Source: Micrococcales bacterium
Lineage (GTDB): Bacteria > Actinomycetota > Actinomycetes > Actinomycetales > Cellulomonadaceae
Direction: 5' to 3'
DNA: 64,000 bases
NCBI GenBank assembly: GCA_014763765.1
Contig: JACXUT010000001.1
Coordinates: 1-64,000 of the forward strand
Shown here: in pieces, positions 26,480-36,106 of the stretch
How positions within the stretch are numbered: the first letter of the stretch is position 1
Layout of the letters: each line of letters begins with the position of its first letter
Program-made: the position numbers and the translations under genes
The notes under the pieces: model-generated
Seen by the model: only the letters and a program-made list of their open reading frames with translations
What the model was told of the DNA's origin: nothing
The model's database searches: none

Positions 26480-27295
26480 ATGTCTGTTTCTCGCCAACCC
26501 ACCCCGGGGTGGGCGGAGCTGCTGGAGTCCGAGGCGCGCGGCGCGGCCGGGGCGTCGGCCGGCGCGCGGGTCGGCGGGGCGTTCCTCATCGAGCACGCGG
26601 CCGTGTCGCCGGACCACGCCCACCGCCAGGGCCACCTCGTGCACGCCGCCTCCGGCGTGCTGTCCCTGACGACCGGCGAGGGGACGTGGATCGCGCCGGC
26701 GACCCGGTTCGCGTGGGTGCCCGCGGGCTGCGTGCACCGCCACCGTGCGCACGGGCGCACCGACATGCGCATCGTGTACCTCGACGACGCCCTGGCCGCC
26801 GAGCTCCCCGCCGCTCCCGCGGTGCTCGTGGCGTCCCCGCTCGCCCGGGAGGCCGTGCTCGCGGCGACGTCCGGGCAGCCCCGGTCCGCCGCCGCGGTGG
26901 CGCACCTCCTGCGGGTCGTCGTCGACGAGGCCACCGCCGCCCCCGAGCAGCCCCTGCACCTCCCGGAGCCCCGCGACCCGCGCCTGCGGACGGTCGCGCG
27001 GCTCGTCGAGCGCGACCTCGCCACCCCGCTGTCGCTGCAGGAGGTCGCCGAGGCGACCGGCGTCGGGGCGCGGACCCTCAGCCGGCTGTTCCGGGCGGAG
27101 ACCGGGATGGGCTACCGGCAGTGGCGGCTGCAGCTCCGCGTCCACCGCGCCCTCGTGCTCCTCGCCGGCGGCGCGGGCGTCACCGACGCCGCGGCGGCGT
27201 GCGGCTGGGCAACGACGAGCCAGTTCATCGAGCAGTTCACGCCCCTCGTCGGCACGACGCCGGGGCGCTACCGGGCGGGCGGCGGCGCGCGCTGA
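26480..27295 (+). CDS. AraC family regulator with cupin N-domain
   Basis: The 271-residue protein has a cupin-like N-domain (HAHRQGHLVHAASGVLSLTT, residues about 45-90) and a C-terminal AraC double HTH (LQEVAEATGVGARTLSRLFR and DAAAACGWATTSQFIEQF). It probably binds a small ligand. ATG at 26480, or GTG at 26477. Confidence 0.9.
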   Translation: MSVSRQPTPGWAELLESEARGAAGASAGARVGGAFLIEHAAVSPDHAHRQGHLVHAASGVLSLTTGEGTWIAPATRFAWVPAGCVHRHRAHGRTDMRIVYLDDALAAELPAAPAVLVASPLAREAVLAATSGQPRSAAAVAHLLRVVVDEATAAPEQPLHLPEPRDPRLRTVARLVERDLATPLSLQEVAEATGVGARTLSRLFRAETGMGYRQWRLQLRVHRALVLLAGGAGVTDAAAACGWATTSQFIEQFTPLVGTTPGRYRAGGGAR

Positions 27296-27306
27296 CAGCC
27301 GCGCCC

Positions 27307-27921
27307 TCAGGCGCGCGTCGTCGCCTCGAGGCCCGCGAGGATCACACCGATGGAGAAGTCGCGGCGGCGGCGCTCGTCCGGCCCGGTGAGCGCCGGCACC
27401 AGCCGACTGACCCGCGGGAACCGGTCCGCGTCGGCGTGCTCACCGAGCGCGGCCGCGTCCGCACCGGGGGCGCCGGCGCCGGACCCGCTGCGGCGGCGCA
27501 CCGTGCGCTCGACGGCGGTGACGGCCGCGAACTGGGCGATGAGGTCGATCGCGAGCGCGGCGTCCGCGTCGGGGACACCGCCGGCCTCCAGCAGCGCCAG
27601 CTCGTGCTCGGCCAGCCGCAGCGCGCCCGGGTGCGTGGGGGTGGTCCCCAGCGCCACGACGCCGATGCCCGGGTACAGCTCCAGGGCGTCGATCGTGCGG
27701 ACGACCGTGGCCGCGAGCGCGGCGCGCCAGTCCCCGTCGGCGACGTCGCCCACGCCGACCAGCCGGACGCTCCCGTAGACCTCGTCGAGCGCGTGCTCCA
27801 GCAGCTCGTCCCGGTGGGCGAAGTACGCGTACAGCGACGCGGGCCCGGTCTGCACGGCCGCCGCGACGTCCCGGAGGGTCACCGCCTCGACGCCGCGCTC
27901 GCGGATGAGGGCCAGCGTCAT
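27307..27921 (-). CDS. TetR family regulator, short N-terminus
   Basis: The 204-residue protein begins MTLALIRERGVEAVTLRDVA and continues with QTGPASLYAYFAHRDELLEHAL, a normal TetR HTH but about ten residues short of the usual first helix. The ATG at 27919-27921 has AGGA five bases upstream and overlaps the start codon of the divergent gene in the sequence CATG. The C-domain resembles TetR_C types with a Gly/Ala-rich loop. It probably controls the divergent NAD(P)-binding protein. Confidence 0.85.
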   Translation of the reverse strand: MTLALIRERGVEAVTLRDVAAAVQTGPASLYAYFAHRDELLEHALDEVYGSVRLVGVGDVADGDWRAALAATVVRTIDALELYPGIGVVALGTTPTHPGALRLAEHELALLEAGGVPDADAALAIDLIAQFAAVTAVERTVRRRSGSGAGAPGADAAALGEHADADRFPRVSRLVPALTGPDERRRRDFSIGVILAGLEATTRA

Positions 27922-28756
27922 GTCGGTCCTGGTGGTCGGAGCCAGCGGAGCGGTCGGGGGCCTCGTGGTCGCCGGCCTCCTGGAGCGGGGCGAGCAGGTG
28001 CGGGCGACCAGCCGCGACCCGCGCCGGCTCGCGCTGCCGCCGCACGTCGGGACGTACGCCGCGGATCTCGACGACCCCGCCTCGTTCGGCCCCGCCCTGG
28101 AGGGGGTCGAGCGCGTGTTCCTCTACGCCGACCTGCACGACCCCGAGGCGCTGGTCGCGCAGCTCGCGCGGGCGGGCGTGCGCCACGTCGTGCTGCTCTC
28201 GTCCTCCGCGGTCACGCAGCCCGGCGCGGAGACCGACTACAACGGGTCGCGGTTCCTGCGCGTCGAGCGCGCGATCGACGCGGCCGGCCTCGACCGCACG
28301 TTCCTGCGCCCCGGCGGGTTCGCCGGCAACGCCGCCCGGTGGAGCTGGGGCGTGCGGGCCGACAGCGCGGTGCCGCTCCCCTACCCCGAGGCGGTGCAGG
28401 CCCCGGTCCACGAGGCCGACATCGCCGACGTCGCGGTGCTGGCACTCACCGGCGACACGCTGGTCGGCGCGGCACCCGTCCTCACCGGCCCCGAGCGGCT
28501 CACCCTGCGCGAGCAGGTCGCGACCATCGGCGACGTGATCGGCCGTCCCGTGACGGTGGTCGAGCAGACCGAGGCCGAGTCCGCCGCGCTGCTCGGCCGG
28601 CACGTGCCGCAGGTGTGGGTCCGCCAGATCATCACGGGCTGGCGCGAGGCCGTCGGCGCCACGCCCACGATCTCGGACGCGTACCCGCGCCTCACCGGGC
28701 GGCCGGCCCGCACGTTCCGGACCTGGGTGGAGGACCACGCGGCGCTGTTCCGCTGA
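27920..28756 (+). CDS. NmrA-like NAD(P)-binding protein
   Basis: The 278-residue protein is an atypical SDR of the NmrA/quinone-oxidoreductase-2 type: N-terminal MSVLVVGASGAVGGLVV dinucleotide loop, ATSRDPRRL after the second strand, and LLSSSAV in the fourth. Such proteins are NAD(P)H-quinone reductases or redox sensors. The ATG at 27920 has GAGGG eight bases upstream, located in the coding region of the opposing TetR gene, whose start codon it overlaps. Confidence 0.85.
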   Translation: MSVLVVGASGAVGGLVVAGLLERGEQVRATSRDPRRLALPPHVGTYAADLDDPASFGPALEGVERVFLYADLHDPEALVAQLARAGVRHVVLLSSSAVTQPGAETDYNGSRFLRVERAIDAAGLDRTFLRPGGFAGNAARWSWGVRADSAVPLPYPEAVQAPVHEADIADVAVLALTGDTLVGAAPVLTGPERLTLREQVATIGDVIGRPVTVVEQTEAESAALLGRHVPQVWVRQIITGWREAVGATPTISDAYPRLTGRPARTFRTWVEDHAALFR

Positions 28757-28786
28757 CCCCGCGGCCCGGCGAGGCGCCGACGCGGC

Positions 28787-30397
28787 CTACACCGGAGCCG
28801 GCACCGCCCGGCCCGGCGCCTCCACGTAGACGAAGCGGGACGTCGCGGAGCGCAGGTCGGCCGACATCCGGGCGAGCTCGTTCACCGCCGACCCGATCTG
28901 CTGCACGCTCTGCGTGGACGCGTCGGCGGCGGACGCCACCCCGGTGATGTTCGACGCGATCTCCCCGGACCCCGAGGCGGCCTCGGCCACGGAGCGCGAC
29001 ATCTCGGTCGTCGTGGCGGTCTGCTCCTCGACGGCCGAGGCGATGGTCAGCTGGTAGTCGTTGATCGACGCGATGATCTGGGAGATCTCCCCGATCGCGG
29101 TCACCGCAGCGGCGGTGTCGCTCTGGATCGTCTCGACGCGGCGCGCGATGTCCTCGGTCGCCTTCGCCGTCTCCTGGGCGAGCTCCTTGACCTCACCGGC
29201 GACGACCGCGAAGCCCTTGCCGGCCTCCCCCGCGCGCGCCGCCTCGATCGTCGCGTTCAGCGCCAGCAGGTTCGTCTGCTCCGCGATCGACGTGATGACC
29301 TTGACGACGTTGCCGATCTCCTGGGAGGAGGCGCCGAGCCGCGCGACCTGCTCGTTCGTGACGGCGGCCGCCTCGGTGGCCTGGCCCGCGACCTTCGCGG
29401 CCTGCGACGCGTTCTGGGAGATCTCCCGGATCGACGCGCCCATCTGCTCGGCGCCCGCCGCGACCGTCTGCACGTTCCGGGACACCTGCTCCGACGCCGC
29501 TGCCACGACGCCCGCCTGGGCCGACGTCTGCTCCGCTCCCGCGGCGACCTCGGTCGTCGAGGCGGTGAGCTCCTCGGCCGCGGCGGCGACGCTCTGGGCC
29601 GCCTGGTCGGTCTGCGCGATCGTGGCGCGCAGAGCCGCCTGCGCGCTGGTGAGCGACCGCGCCATGCGGCCGAGCTCGTCGTCGGAGGACACCACCGGGT
29701 CCCGGGTGAGGTCGCCGCGCTCGAGCGCGGACAGCGAGGACTCGACCTCGCGCACGCTGCGCCGCAGCGACCGCAGCACGACCGCGCAGCCGATGAACGA
29801 CAGGACGAGCGCCGCACCGAGCGACACCCACAGGATCAGCACGCTGCGCTGCGCCAGCCGGGAGCCCTCGGCGTTGGTCTGCTCGCCGGCCGCGGCGAGC
29901 TGCGACGCCTCCTGCTCCAGCCCGTCGTTCACGGAGGTGGCGAGGTCGCGCATCTCCCCGACGATCAGGGCGGTCGCCGCGGCGTCGTCGCCGGACTCCG
30001 CGAGGGTCTGCACCTGCTCGATGTCGTCCATGTACGTGCCGAGGTCGGTCTCGATGGCGCCCATCACGTCGTCGTCGCTCGCGTGCTCCTCGTACCCCGC
30101 GAGCTCGGTGCGGACGGTCGCGACGCGGTCCTCGAGGTCGGCGGCCGCCGTCTGCCGGTCCTCGGGCGGCAGCGACGGCAGGATCGAGACCCGCGCGCGC
30201 ATGCCGCCGAAGTCGCGGGTCAGCCCGATCAGCTCCGCCAGCGGCACGGAGGACTCCGCGTACATCCGCTCCTGCTGGTCGGAGAGCCGACCCAGCCGGT
30301 CCGTCGCCATCACGCTCAGCAGCACCGCCACCGCCGCCAGCAGCCCCAGGCAGGCGCCGACCTTCACCGCGATGGACCGATCCGAGAACCACCTCAT
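28787..30397 (-). CDS. Methyl-accepting chemotaxis protein
   Basis: The 536-residue chemoreceptor has TM1 at about residues 11-31, an extracellular four-helix sensor, TM2 near 190-210, HAMP and a signalling domain with the same [19 protein letters not shown] tip as the receptor at 8910. The sensor domains of the two differ while the signalling halves are close, as expected of paralogues with different ligands. GAGGGAG precedes ATG at 30397. Confidence 0.95.
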   Translation of the reverse strand: MRWFSDRSIAVKVGACLGLLAAVAVLLSVMATDRLGRLSDQQERMYAESSVPLAELIGLTRDFGGMRARVSILPSLPPEDRQTAAADLEDRVATVRTELAGYEEHASDDDVMGAIETDLGTYMDDIEQVQTLAESGDDAAATALIVGEMRDLATSVNDGLEQEASQLAAAGEQTNAEGSRLAQRSVLILWVSLGAALVLSFIGCAVVLRSLRRSVREVESSLSALERGDLTRDPVVSSDDELGRMARSLTSAQAALRATIAQTDQAAQSVAAAAEELTASTTEVAAGAEQTSAQAGVVAAASEQVSRNVQTVAAGAEQMGASIREISQNASQAAKVAGQATEAAAVTNEQVARLGASSQEIGNVVKVITSIAEQTNLLALNATIEAARAGEAGKGFAVVAGEVKELAQETAKATEDIARRVETIQSDTAAAVTAIGEISQIIASINDYQLTIASAVEEQTATTTEMSRSVAEAASGSGEIASNITGVASAADASTQSVQQIGSAVNELARMSADLRSATSRFVYVEAPGRAVPAPV

Positions 30398-30605
30398 GCG
30401 AACTCCCTCGACAGCCCCTGCCGGATCAGCCATCGGCACGCCGGGGCGGCACGGGAGGGAACGCCGAGGGTGAAGTGCGAGGTGGCGGTCCCGCCACCCG
30501 TCCCTGACCGGCGTCGTCGTCGACGCGGTGGGCGGCCGCCTGTCCCGGGTCCGACGGCGCCGGCCGGGCACCCCTCTGCCGGTGCGGCGGCACCCCGCGG
30601 TGCCG

Positions 30606-30717
30606 TCAGCGACCTCCGGTGCCGGCGTCGCCCGCGCCCTGCCCCTGCGAGTAGCTCCGCGCCAGCGGCAGGAACACCTCGTCGACGATCGCGTGCAGCC
30701 GCTCCGGCAACACCCGG
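30606..30717 (-). pseudogene. C-terminal remnant of a regulator-like gene
   Basis: A minus-strand frame ending at the stop 30606-30608 encodes about 36 residues ([20 protein letters not shown] followed by a Gly-rich tail) with strong third-position GC. No start codon or upstream domain exists, because the sequence runs into the plus-strand transporter remnant. It looks like the helical C-terminus of a transcriptional regulator such as TetR, cut off by a deletion. Family assignment is a guess. Confidence 0.5.
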
Positions 30718-30906
30718 ATCGCCCAGCAGGTCGGCGGGGCGTTCGGCACCGCGATCGTCGCGGTGGCCCTGCAGTCCCTGCTCGACCAGGGGGCGACCGC
30801 GGCGTTCCACGGGGCGTTCTGGTGGGCGATCGGCCTGGCGTGCCTCGCGGTGCTGCCGGCGCTGGCGCTCCCCGGCGGCTCGGCCCGGCGGGAGGGCGAG
30901 CCGACG
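30700..30906 (+). pseudogene. C-terminal remnant of an MFS efflux transporter
   Basis: A plus-strand frame encodes [20 protein letters not shown], then a membrane helix with [20 protein letters not shown] and a charged tail. This matches the last two helices of DHA2-type drug/proton antiporters, but everything upstream is missing and no stop codon closes the frame in place. It abuts the regulator remnant, so the pair seems to be what is left of a divergent regulator/efflux locus. From 30907 to 31106 I see no supportable gene. Confidence 0.6.
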
Positions 30907-31106
30907 GACGAGCCTGCGGCGACCGCGCCGGGCGCCGTCGCGCGCACCGGGTCGGGCTCCGCGCGGGCTGACCCCGGAGGTACCCGTCGCGGCAGCCTCG
31001 CGGCGAGCCGGGCGTGGAACCGTCGCTCGACCTCGGCGACCGAGGCGGCGGTCGCCGCTCGATGCAGCGCAGCTCGTCGACCGCACCGACCTGCCCGACG
31101 CCCGGC

Positions 31107-31724
31107 TCACAGGTCCGCGAGCAGGCGCTCCATCTCGGCGATCTCGGCCGTCTGGTCGGCGATGATCGCGTCGGCGAGCCCGAGGGCGTCCTCGTTCTGC
31201 CCGCGGTCGCGGTAGGCCTCGGACATGGCGATCGCGCCGGCGTGGTGGTCGATCATCATCTCCAGGAACAAGCGGTCGAATCCGGCGCCGGCGTCCTGGA
31301 GCCGCTGCATCTGGGCCTCGTCGGCCATGCCGGTGGCCCCGCCGGAGTGGTCCATGCCGCCCATGGCGTCGTCGGCCCCGACCGGGCGCTCGCCCCACGT
31401 CAGCAGCCACGAGGTCATGAGGTCGATCTCCGGCTGCTGGGCGAACTGGATCCTCGCGGCGAGGTCCTGCACGGGCTCGCTCTGGGCGCGACCCTCGGCG
31501 AGGACGGCCATGTCGAGCGCACCCTGGTGGTGCAGGACCATCATCTGCGCGAACTCGACGTCGGCGTCGTTGTGCACGACGGACGTCGCAGCGGTGCTGG
31601 AGGCGCTGGAGGGGTCCGGCCGGCCGGCCGTGGTCCGCTCGCCGGTCGAGCAGGCGCTGAGCAGGACGCCGAGCGTGAGGGTCGCTGCCACGGCGGCGAC
31701 GGTTCGGGGGTGCTTCGGGGACAT
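31107..31724 (-). CDS. DUF305 lipoprotein
   Basis: The 205-residue precursor has a lipobox LLSAC (Cys25) and two DUF305 repeats with the signatures [16 protein letters not shown] and [15 protein letters not shown], joined by a Met/His/Gly segment ([12 protein letters not shown]). The paired HH motifs suggest metal binding, and DUF305 proteins are often linked to copper or mercury handling. It is the last gene of the reverse-strand operon with the thioredoxin-fold protein, CcdA-like protein and two-component system. Confidence 0.9.
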   Translation of the reverse strand: MSPKHPRTVAAVAATLTLGVLLSACSTGERTTAGRPDPSSASSTAATSVVHNDADVEFAQMMVLHHQGALDMAVLAEGRAQSEPVQDLAARIQFAQQPEIDLMTSWLLTWGERPVGADDAMGGMDHSGGATGMADEAQMQRLQDAGAGFDRLFLEMMIDHHAGAIAMSEAYRDRGQNEDALGLADAIIADQTAEIAEMERLLADL

Positions 31725-31799
31725 CGGATCGCTCCTCGGTCGGCGGGTGCCCGTCGGGGGTCGGGCGACGGGCGTGGTCGTGCCGGTCGGTGGGTGGTG

Positions 31800-32426
31800 T
31801 CAGCCGGGCAGCCGGGCCTGGACCTCCTCGAGCAGGTCCCGGGGCGCGAGCCACATGGACGGGTAGCTGCCGGACCACGCGCGGCGGCCGTCGGCGTCGA
31901 CCAGGACGAAGCTGTGTCCGGGCAGCCCCTCGTGCATGCCGGTGCCGAGCGTCCCGTACTCCTCGGAGACGGTGCCGTCGTCGAGGAGGAACGGCGTGGT
32001 GACGCCGTAGGTCGCCATGTCGGCGCTGATCTGCTCGGCGGTGTTCATCACGATCGGCAGCACGGTGATCCCCGCCTCGGCGAACGCGGGGTCCTTCTCG
32101 ATCTCGCCCATCTGCTGCAGGCACGACCCGCAGCCGGCGCCCTCGTTGAAGTACAGGACGACCGGTGAGCCGCGGAAGTCCGCGAGGCTGACGCTCGAGC
32201 CGTCGGTGGCCCGCAGCGTGAAGTCGGGTGCCGGCCCGAGGTCCTCGGCGGTCGTCTCCCGGGCGCTGAGCAGGGCCGCGGTCACGACGGCCACGAGCAG
32301 CACGACCACCAGCGCCGACGCGCCGGCCACGACGAGCCTGCGCCGCCTGCCGTGGCGGCGCTGGTCCTCGTGGACCTGCGCGAGGGCGACGGCCCGCTGC
32401 TCCCGGGCGACCTTGGCGGACGTCAT
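31800..32426 (-). CDS. Membrane-anchored thioredoxin-fold (TlpA/redoxin) protein
   Basis: The 208-residue protein has a basic N-terminus, one membrane anchor at about residues 31-53, and an extracellular redoxin domain (PAPDFTLRATDGSSVSLADF) with an active-site CGSC at residues 99-102 after VVLYFNEGAG. It should exchange thiols outside the membrane. ATG at 32426 overlaps the stop of the CcdA-like gene (ATGA), so the electron-donating membrane protein and its client are co-translated. Confidence 0.9.
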   Translation of the reverse strand: MTSAKVAREQRAVALAQVHEDQRRHGRRRRLVVAGASALVVVLLVAVVTAALLSARETTAEDLGPAPDFTLRATDGSSVSLADFRGSPVVLYFNEGAGCGSCLQQMGEIEKDPAFAEAGITVLPIVMNTAEQISADMATYGVTTPFLLDDGTVSEEYGTLGTGMHEGLPGHSFVLVDADGRRAWSGSYPSMWLAPRDLLEEVQARLPG

Positions 32427-33391
32427 CGTGCGGCTCCTTCGTGCTCGCCGTGGCAGCCGGTCCCCGCCGCGGCGTGCGGCTCGGGGGTGTCGTCGGGCGC
32501 GGTCCCGGCCGTGAGCGCGGGCGTCCCGGGGCGTCGTCGCTCGGACAGGGTCGCCCAGACGAACAGCGCGGCGAGGGCCACGAGCGCGAGCCCGAGCACC
32601 GGTTCGGGGACGGGTGAGGTCCAGTCCTCGAACCTGGAGAACACCGCGGTGAGGCCACGGCCGATCGCCGCCTGCGCCTCGGTGCCCCGGGTCATGTCGG
32701 GGCTGCCGGCCAGCAGGATCACGGCGACCCCCATGACGGTGAAGCCGACCGCGACCGCGATGTTCAGCGAGCTCGTCACCAGGGAGCGCCCGGCCAGGCG
32801 CACACGGACGGGCCGGGGGCTGGTCCAGCGGCGGTCGCGCAGCCGGGCCTTGTCCCAGATCAGGGCCATCACGAACAGCGGGAACACCATCCCGAAGACG
32901 TACGCGAGCCCCAGGAGCAGCCCGCCCGCGGGTGACCCGGACAGGGCCGACAGCGTCATCACCCCCGCCAGGACGGGTGCGCAGCAGCTGGAGGCGATGC
33001 CGGAGAACACCCCGAGCGCGTAGAAGCTGCCGGTGTCGCCGCGGCGGGTGTCCGGGGTGCGCAGGGCGCTCGGCAGCGACCACATCCGTCCCGAGACGGC
33101 CAGGGCCGCCAGAGCCAGCATCAGGGCGCCGCCCGCGTAGTACAGGGGGGCGTGGTACCGGGCGATCGCCCCGGCGACCATGCTGACGCCGAGGGTGATC
33201 GGCAGCAGCACCGTGGCCAGGCCCGCGGCGAACACGAAGGTCAGGGGCAGCAGCCGCCAGCGGCGGTTCTTCGCCGCACCGGCGAGGTAGGAGGGCGCCA
33301 GGAACACGATGCAGCAGGGCGCGAACAGGGCGACGCCGCCGGCGAAGAACGCGGCCAGGACGCTGCCGGTGGTCAGCAGCTGGGACCCCAT
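32423..33391 (-). CDS. CcdA/DsbD-like thiol-electron transporter
   Basis: The 322-residue polytopic protein has six or more membrane helices and the two conserved cysteine sites of the CcdA/DsbD family (FAPCCIVFLAPSYLAG and GIASSCCAPVLAGVMTL), each as a Cys-Cys pair. It would carry reducing equivalents from cytoplasmic thioredoxin to the extracellular CGSC protein encoded next. The C-terminal tail is His/Cys-bearing (GCHGEHEG). ATG at 33391 overlaps the TGA of a short frame that continues from the kinase gene. Confidence 0.88.
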   Translation of the reverse strand: MGSQLLTTGSVLAAFFAGGVALFAPCCIVFLAPSYLAGAAKNRRWRLLPLTFVFAAGLATVLLPITLGVSMVAGAIARYHAPLYYAGGALMLALAALAVSGRMWSLPSALRTPDTRRGDTGSFYALGVFSGIASSCCAPVLAGVMTLSALSGSPAGGLLLGLAYVFGMVFPLFVMALIWDKARLRDRRWTSPRPVRVRLAGRSLVTSSLNIAVAVGFTVMGVAVILLAGSPDMTRGTEAQAAIGRGLTAVFSRFEDWTSPVPEPVLGLALVALAALFVWATLSERRRPGTPALTAGTAPDDTPEPHAAAGTGCHGEHEGAAR

Positions 33392-34717
33392 CAGCGCACC
33401 GCCGCGAGGGGGACGCCGCCGCGTCCGGGGGGCCGCGACGCGCCGTCGCACCGGCCGGGAGCGCGGGCCACCGTGACGCGCGGGAGGAACGCGCCGCGGG
33501 GCGCTCCGGGGATGTCGAGCATGCCTCCCACGGTGCCGCCCGGTTCTTGTGCGGCGGTCAGGGCCGCGTTGAGTTCCGGTGAAGGCTCGGGGCACGGAGG
33601 GCAGGGCGGCGGGGAGCCGGACGGTGAACGTCGCGCCGCGGCCGGTGCCGTCGGAGGCGGCGCGGATCGAGCCGTGGTGGGCGTGCACGAGCGCGCGGCA
33701 GATCGCCAGGCCGACGCCGGACCCGCCGCGACCGCGGTCGCGCGCGCTGTCGACCCGGTAGAACCGCTCGAAGACGTGCTCCAGGTCCGCGGCGGGGATC
33801 CCCTCACCGGTGTCGGCGACCACCAGCTCGACGGTGTCCGGCGTGCTCCGGGCGGTGCGCAGCGTGACGGTCCCTCCGGCCGGCGTGTGCCGGACCGCGT
33901 TGACGACGAGGTTGTCGAGGACCTGCGCGAGCCGGACCCGGTCGACCCGGACCGTCCCGGCGTCGGGCTCCGCCTGCACCTCGATGCGCACGCCGGCGGA
34001 GTCGGCGCGTTCGCGCCCGGCCAGCGCCGCGGCGTCCAGGAGGGCGGCGGCCGGGACGTCGGTCAGCAGCAGGTCGAGCTCGCCGCTCTCGGCGCGGGTC
34101 ACCGCCGCGAGGTCCCGCGCCAGCCGGGCGAGCCGCTCCGCCTGGTCGCGCAGGACGGCGACGGTCTCGGTGTCGAGCACGCGCACACCGTCCTCGACCG
34201 CCTCGACGTACGCGGCGATGGTCGCCGCCGGGGTCCGCAGCTCGTGCGCGACGTCGGCGATCAGCCGTTCGCGCAGCCGCGCGTCGTCCTCCAGGTGCGC
34301 AGCCATGGTGTTGAACGCGGCGGCCAGCGTGTCGAACTCGGTGCCGATCCCCGGCAGCGGGACGCGGGCGTCGAAGCGCCCGGCACCCACCTGGGCCGCC
34401 GCGCGGGACATCTGCGCCACGGAGCGCCCGACGCGGCGGGTGAGCAGCACGCTGACCGCCAGCGCGGTCGCACCGGCCACCACCAGCGCCAGGGCGAGAG
34501 CCAGGGTGCTGGCCGACCGGAACGCCTCCTCGACGTGCAGGTCGGCGAGCTCGTGGTCCTCGATGCCGGCCCGGACGAGGTGCTCGTGGAAGAGGGCCGG
34601 TCCGACGAGGGTCGCCACGACCCAGGCGGTGACCGCGGCCGCGAGGAGCACCAGGGCGATCGAGACCAGCAGGCGCCGGCCGAGCGTGCCCGGGCCGATC
34701 GCGCCGCGGGTGCTCAC
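33392..34717 (-). CDS. Sensor histidine kinase (3' end irregular)
   Basis: The kinase has two membrane helices (about residues 15-42 and 70-92) around a short extracellular loop, HAMP, the H-box VAHELRTP, N-box LDNLVVNAVRHT, and G-boxes DTGEGIP and GSGVGLA. GTG at 34717 overlaps the response-regulator stop (GTGA). After FTVRLPAALPS (near 33600) the frame has no stop and runs on into the CcdA gene, while third-position GC shifts to the neighbouring frame, which ends at 33391-33393 next to the CcdA ATG. Either a frameshift has removed the true stop or a 43-residue coupled frame begins at ATG 33522. The sensor domain suggests response to an extracytoplasmic cue. Confidence 0.85.
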
Positions 34718-35445
34718 CCCGGGCCCATCCGGTAGCCGACGCCGCGCACGGTGCGCACGAACCGCTGCTCTTGCGCGGTGTCCCCCAGCTTGCGGCGCAC
34801 GTGCAGGACGTGGACGTCGACCAGGTGCTCGTCGCCGACCCAGCCCTCACCCCAGACCGCGCGGATCAGGGCGGGTCGCGAGAACACGAGGCCCGGACGT
34901 GAGGCGAGGGTCGCGAGCACGTCGAACTCCAGGCGGGTGAGCAGGGCGCGCTCACCGTCCACGTCGACCTCGCGGGCACCGAGGTCCAGCCGCAGCCCCC
35001 CGATCGTGAGGACGTGCTCGTCCGGCGCGGGCACGGCATCCGGCACGGAGGGTGACGGCCGCCGGGGCCGGCGCAGCATCACGCGGATCCGCGCGACGAG
35101 CTCCCGCGGGCTGAACGGCTTGCTCATGTAGTCGTCGGCGCCGACCGACAGGCCGATGAGGGTGTCGACCTCGTCGCTGCGCGCGGTCAGCATCACCACG
35201 TAGCAGTCGGAGAACGTCCGCAGCCGCCGGCACACCTCGATGCCGTCGAGGCCCGGGAGTCCGAGGTCGAGGACCACGACGTCCGGGTCGACCTCGCGGA
35301 GCACGTCGACCGCCCCCGCCCCGTCGTGGCACAGCGTGACCTCGAAGCCCTCGCGCTCGAGGTAGCCGCCGACCACGGCGGCGAGCGGCCGCTCGTCGTC
35401 GACGACCACGGCGCGCAGGGCGGCAGGAGGTCTCATGCCGGCCAT
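34714..35445 (-). CDS. OmpR family response regulator
   Basis: The 243-residue protein has a receiver domain (VVVDDERPL, phospho-acceptor in VVLDLGLPGLDG, MLTARS, SKPFSPREL) and a C-terminal winged helix (LLTRLEFDVLATLASRPGLVFSR, VHVLHVRRKLG, VRGVGYRMG). It is the first gene of the reverse-strand operon and the partner of the kinase. ATG at 35445 has no Shine-Dalgarno; ATG at 35436 is the alternative. A TTGACC element at 35509-35514 on the minus strand could be its -35. Confidence 0.95.
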   Translation of the reverse strand: MAGMRPPAALRAVVVDDERPLAAVVGGYLEREGFEVTLCHDGAGAVDVLREVDPDVVVLDLGLPGLDGIEVCRRLRTFSDCYVVMLTARSDEVDTLIGLSVGADDYMSKPFSPRELVARIRVMLRRPRRPSPSVPDAVPAPDEHVLTIGGLRLDLGAREVDVDGERALLTRLEFDVLATLASRPGLVFSRPALIRAVWGEGWVGDEHLVDVHVLHVRRKLGDTAQEQRFVRTVRGVGYRMGPG

Positions 35446-35735
35446 TGTGTCGTCGGCGTCGGGCGGGAGCGGGGTGCCGGTCGGCGTCTTCACCGAACCT
35501 TGATCGGAGGTCAACCGTCGTCGCGGGGTCCCCTCAACCCGCCCGCGGGACCGTGGCCGTGCCGGCTCCCCGCCGGACGTCCCCTCGGGTGCCGTGGTGG
35601 GTCCGCCGGTGGCCCCCCGGCGCCGGGCCGTCCGGCGGTCGGCCCGCGGGACGACGGCGAGGACCGCGACGCCACCGACCCCTGCGTGGCGGCACCCGCC
35701 GTCGTGCACGAGACGACCCGACCCGAGGAGGAGCC

Positions 35736-36011
35736 GTGCCCACCACCGCCCCCGACCTGCCCGTCATCACCGTCGTGCAGGCCCCCGCCTGCCACTTCTG
35801 CGACGACGCGAAGCACGCCCTGGCGGCCCTGGCCGAGCAGACCCCGCTGCTGGTCCGCGTCGTCGACATCGACAGCGACGCCGGCCGCGCCCTCGTCGCC
35901 GAGCACCGGCCGGCCATGAACCCGCTGGTCCTGCTCGACGGGCGGTACTTCTCCTCCGGTCGGCTGCCCCGCAGGAAGCTGGCGAAGGCGCTCGAGGGCC
36001 GGACGGGCTGA
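35736..36011 (+). CDS. Glutaredoxin-like protein
   Basis: The 91-residue thioredoxin-fold protein has the active site CHFC at residues 19-22 (VVQAPACHFCDDAKHALAAL) and a cis-proline region MNPLVLLDGRYFS. It is probably a small thiol-disulfide oxidoreductase of the cytoplasm. GTG at 35736 follows AGGAGGAG. It is divergent from the two-component/thiol operon and may be controlled by the same regulator. The 290 bases before it hold no other gene I can support. Confidence 0.88.
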   Translation: MPTTAPDLPVITVVQAPACHFCDDAKHALAALAEQTPLLVRVVDIDSDAGRALVAEHRPAMNPLVLLDGRYFSSGRLPRRKLAKALEGRTG

Positions 36012-36106
36012 TCGACCCTTCCTCGCGCCCGTGCCTTGTGCCCGACACGCGGCCGTCCCGGGCTGCACGATGGGCGGGGAGCTCGTGGTCGCCGACTCCG
36101 TGGCGC

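Noticed and set aside
32423..34717. A deliberate kinase-CcdA fusion protein of 764 residues
   Set aside because: The joining stretch of about 70 residues is Arg/Pro-rich nonsense, and codon bias favours another frame there, so separate proteins with an altered 3' end are more likely. Kept as a finding only.
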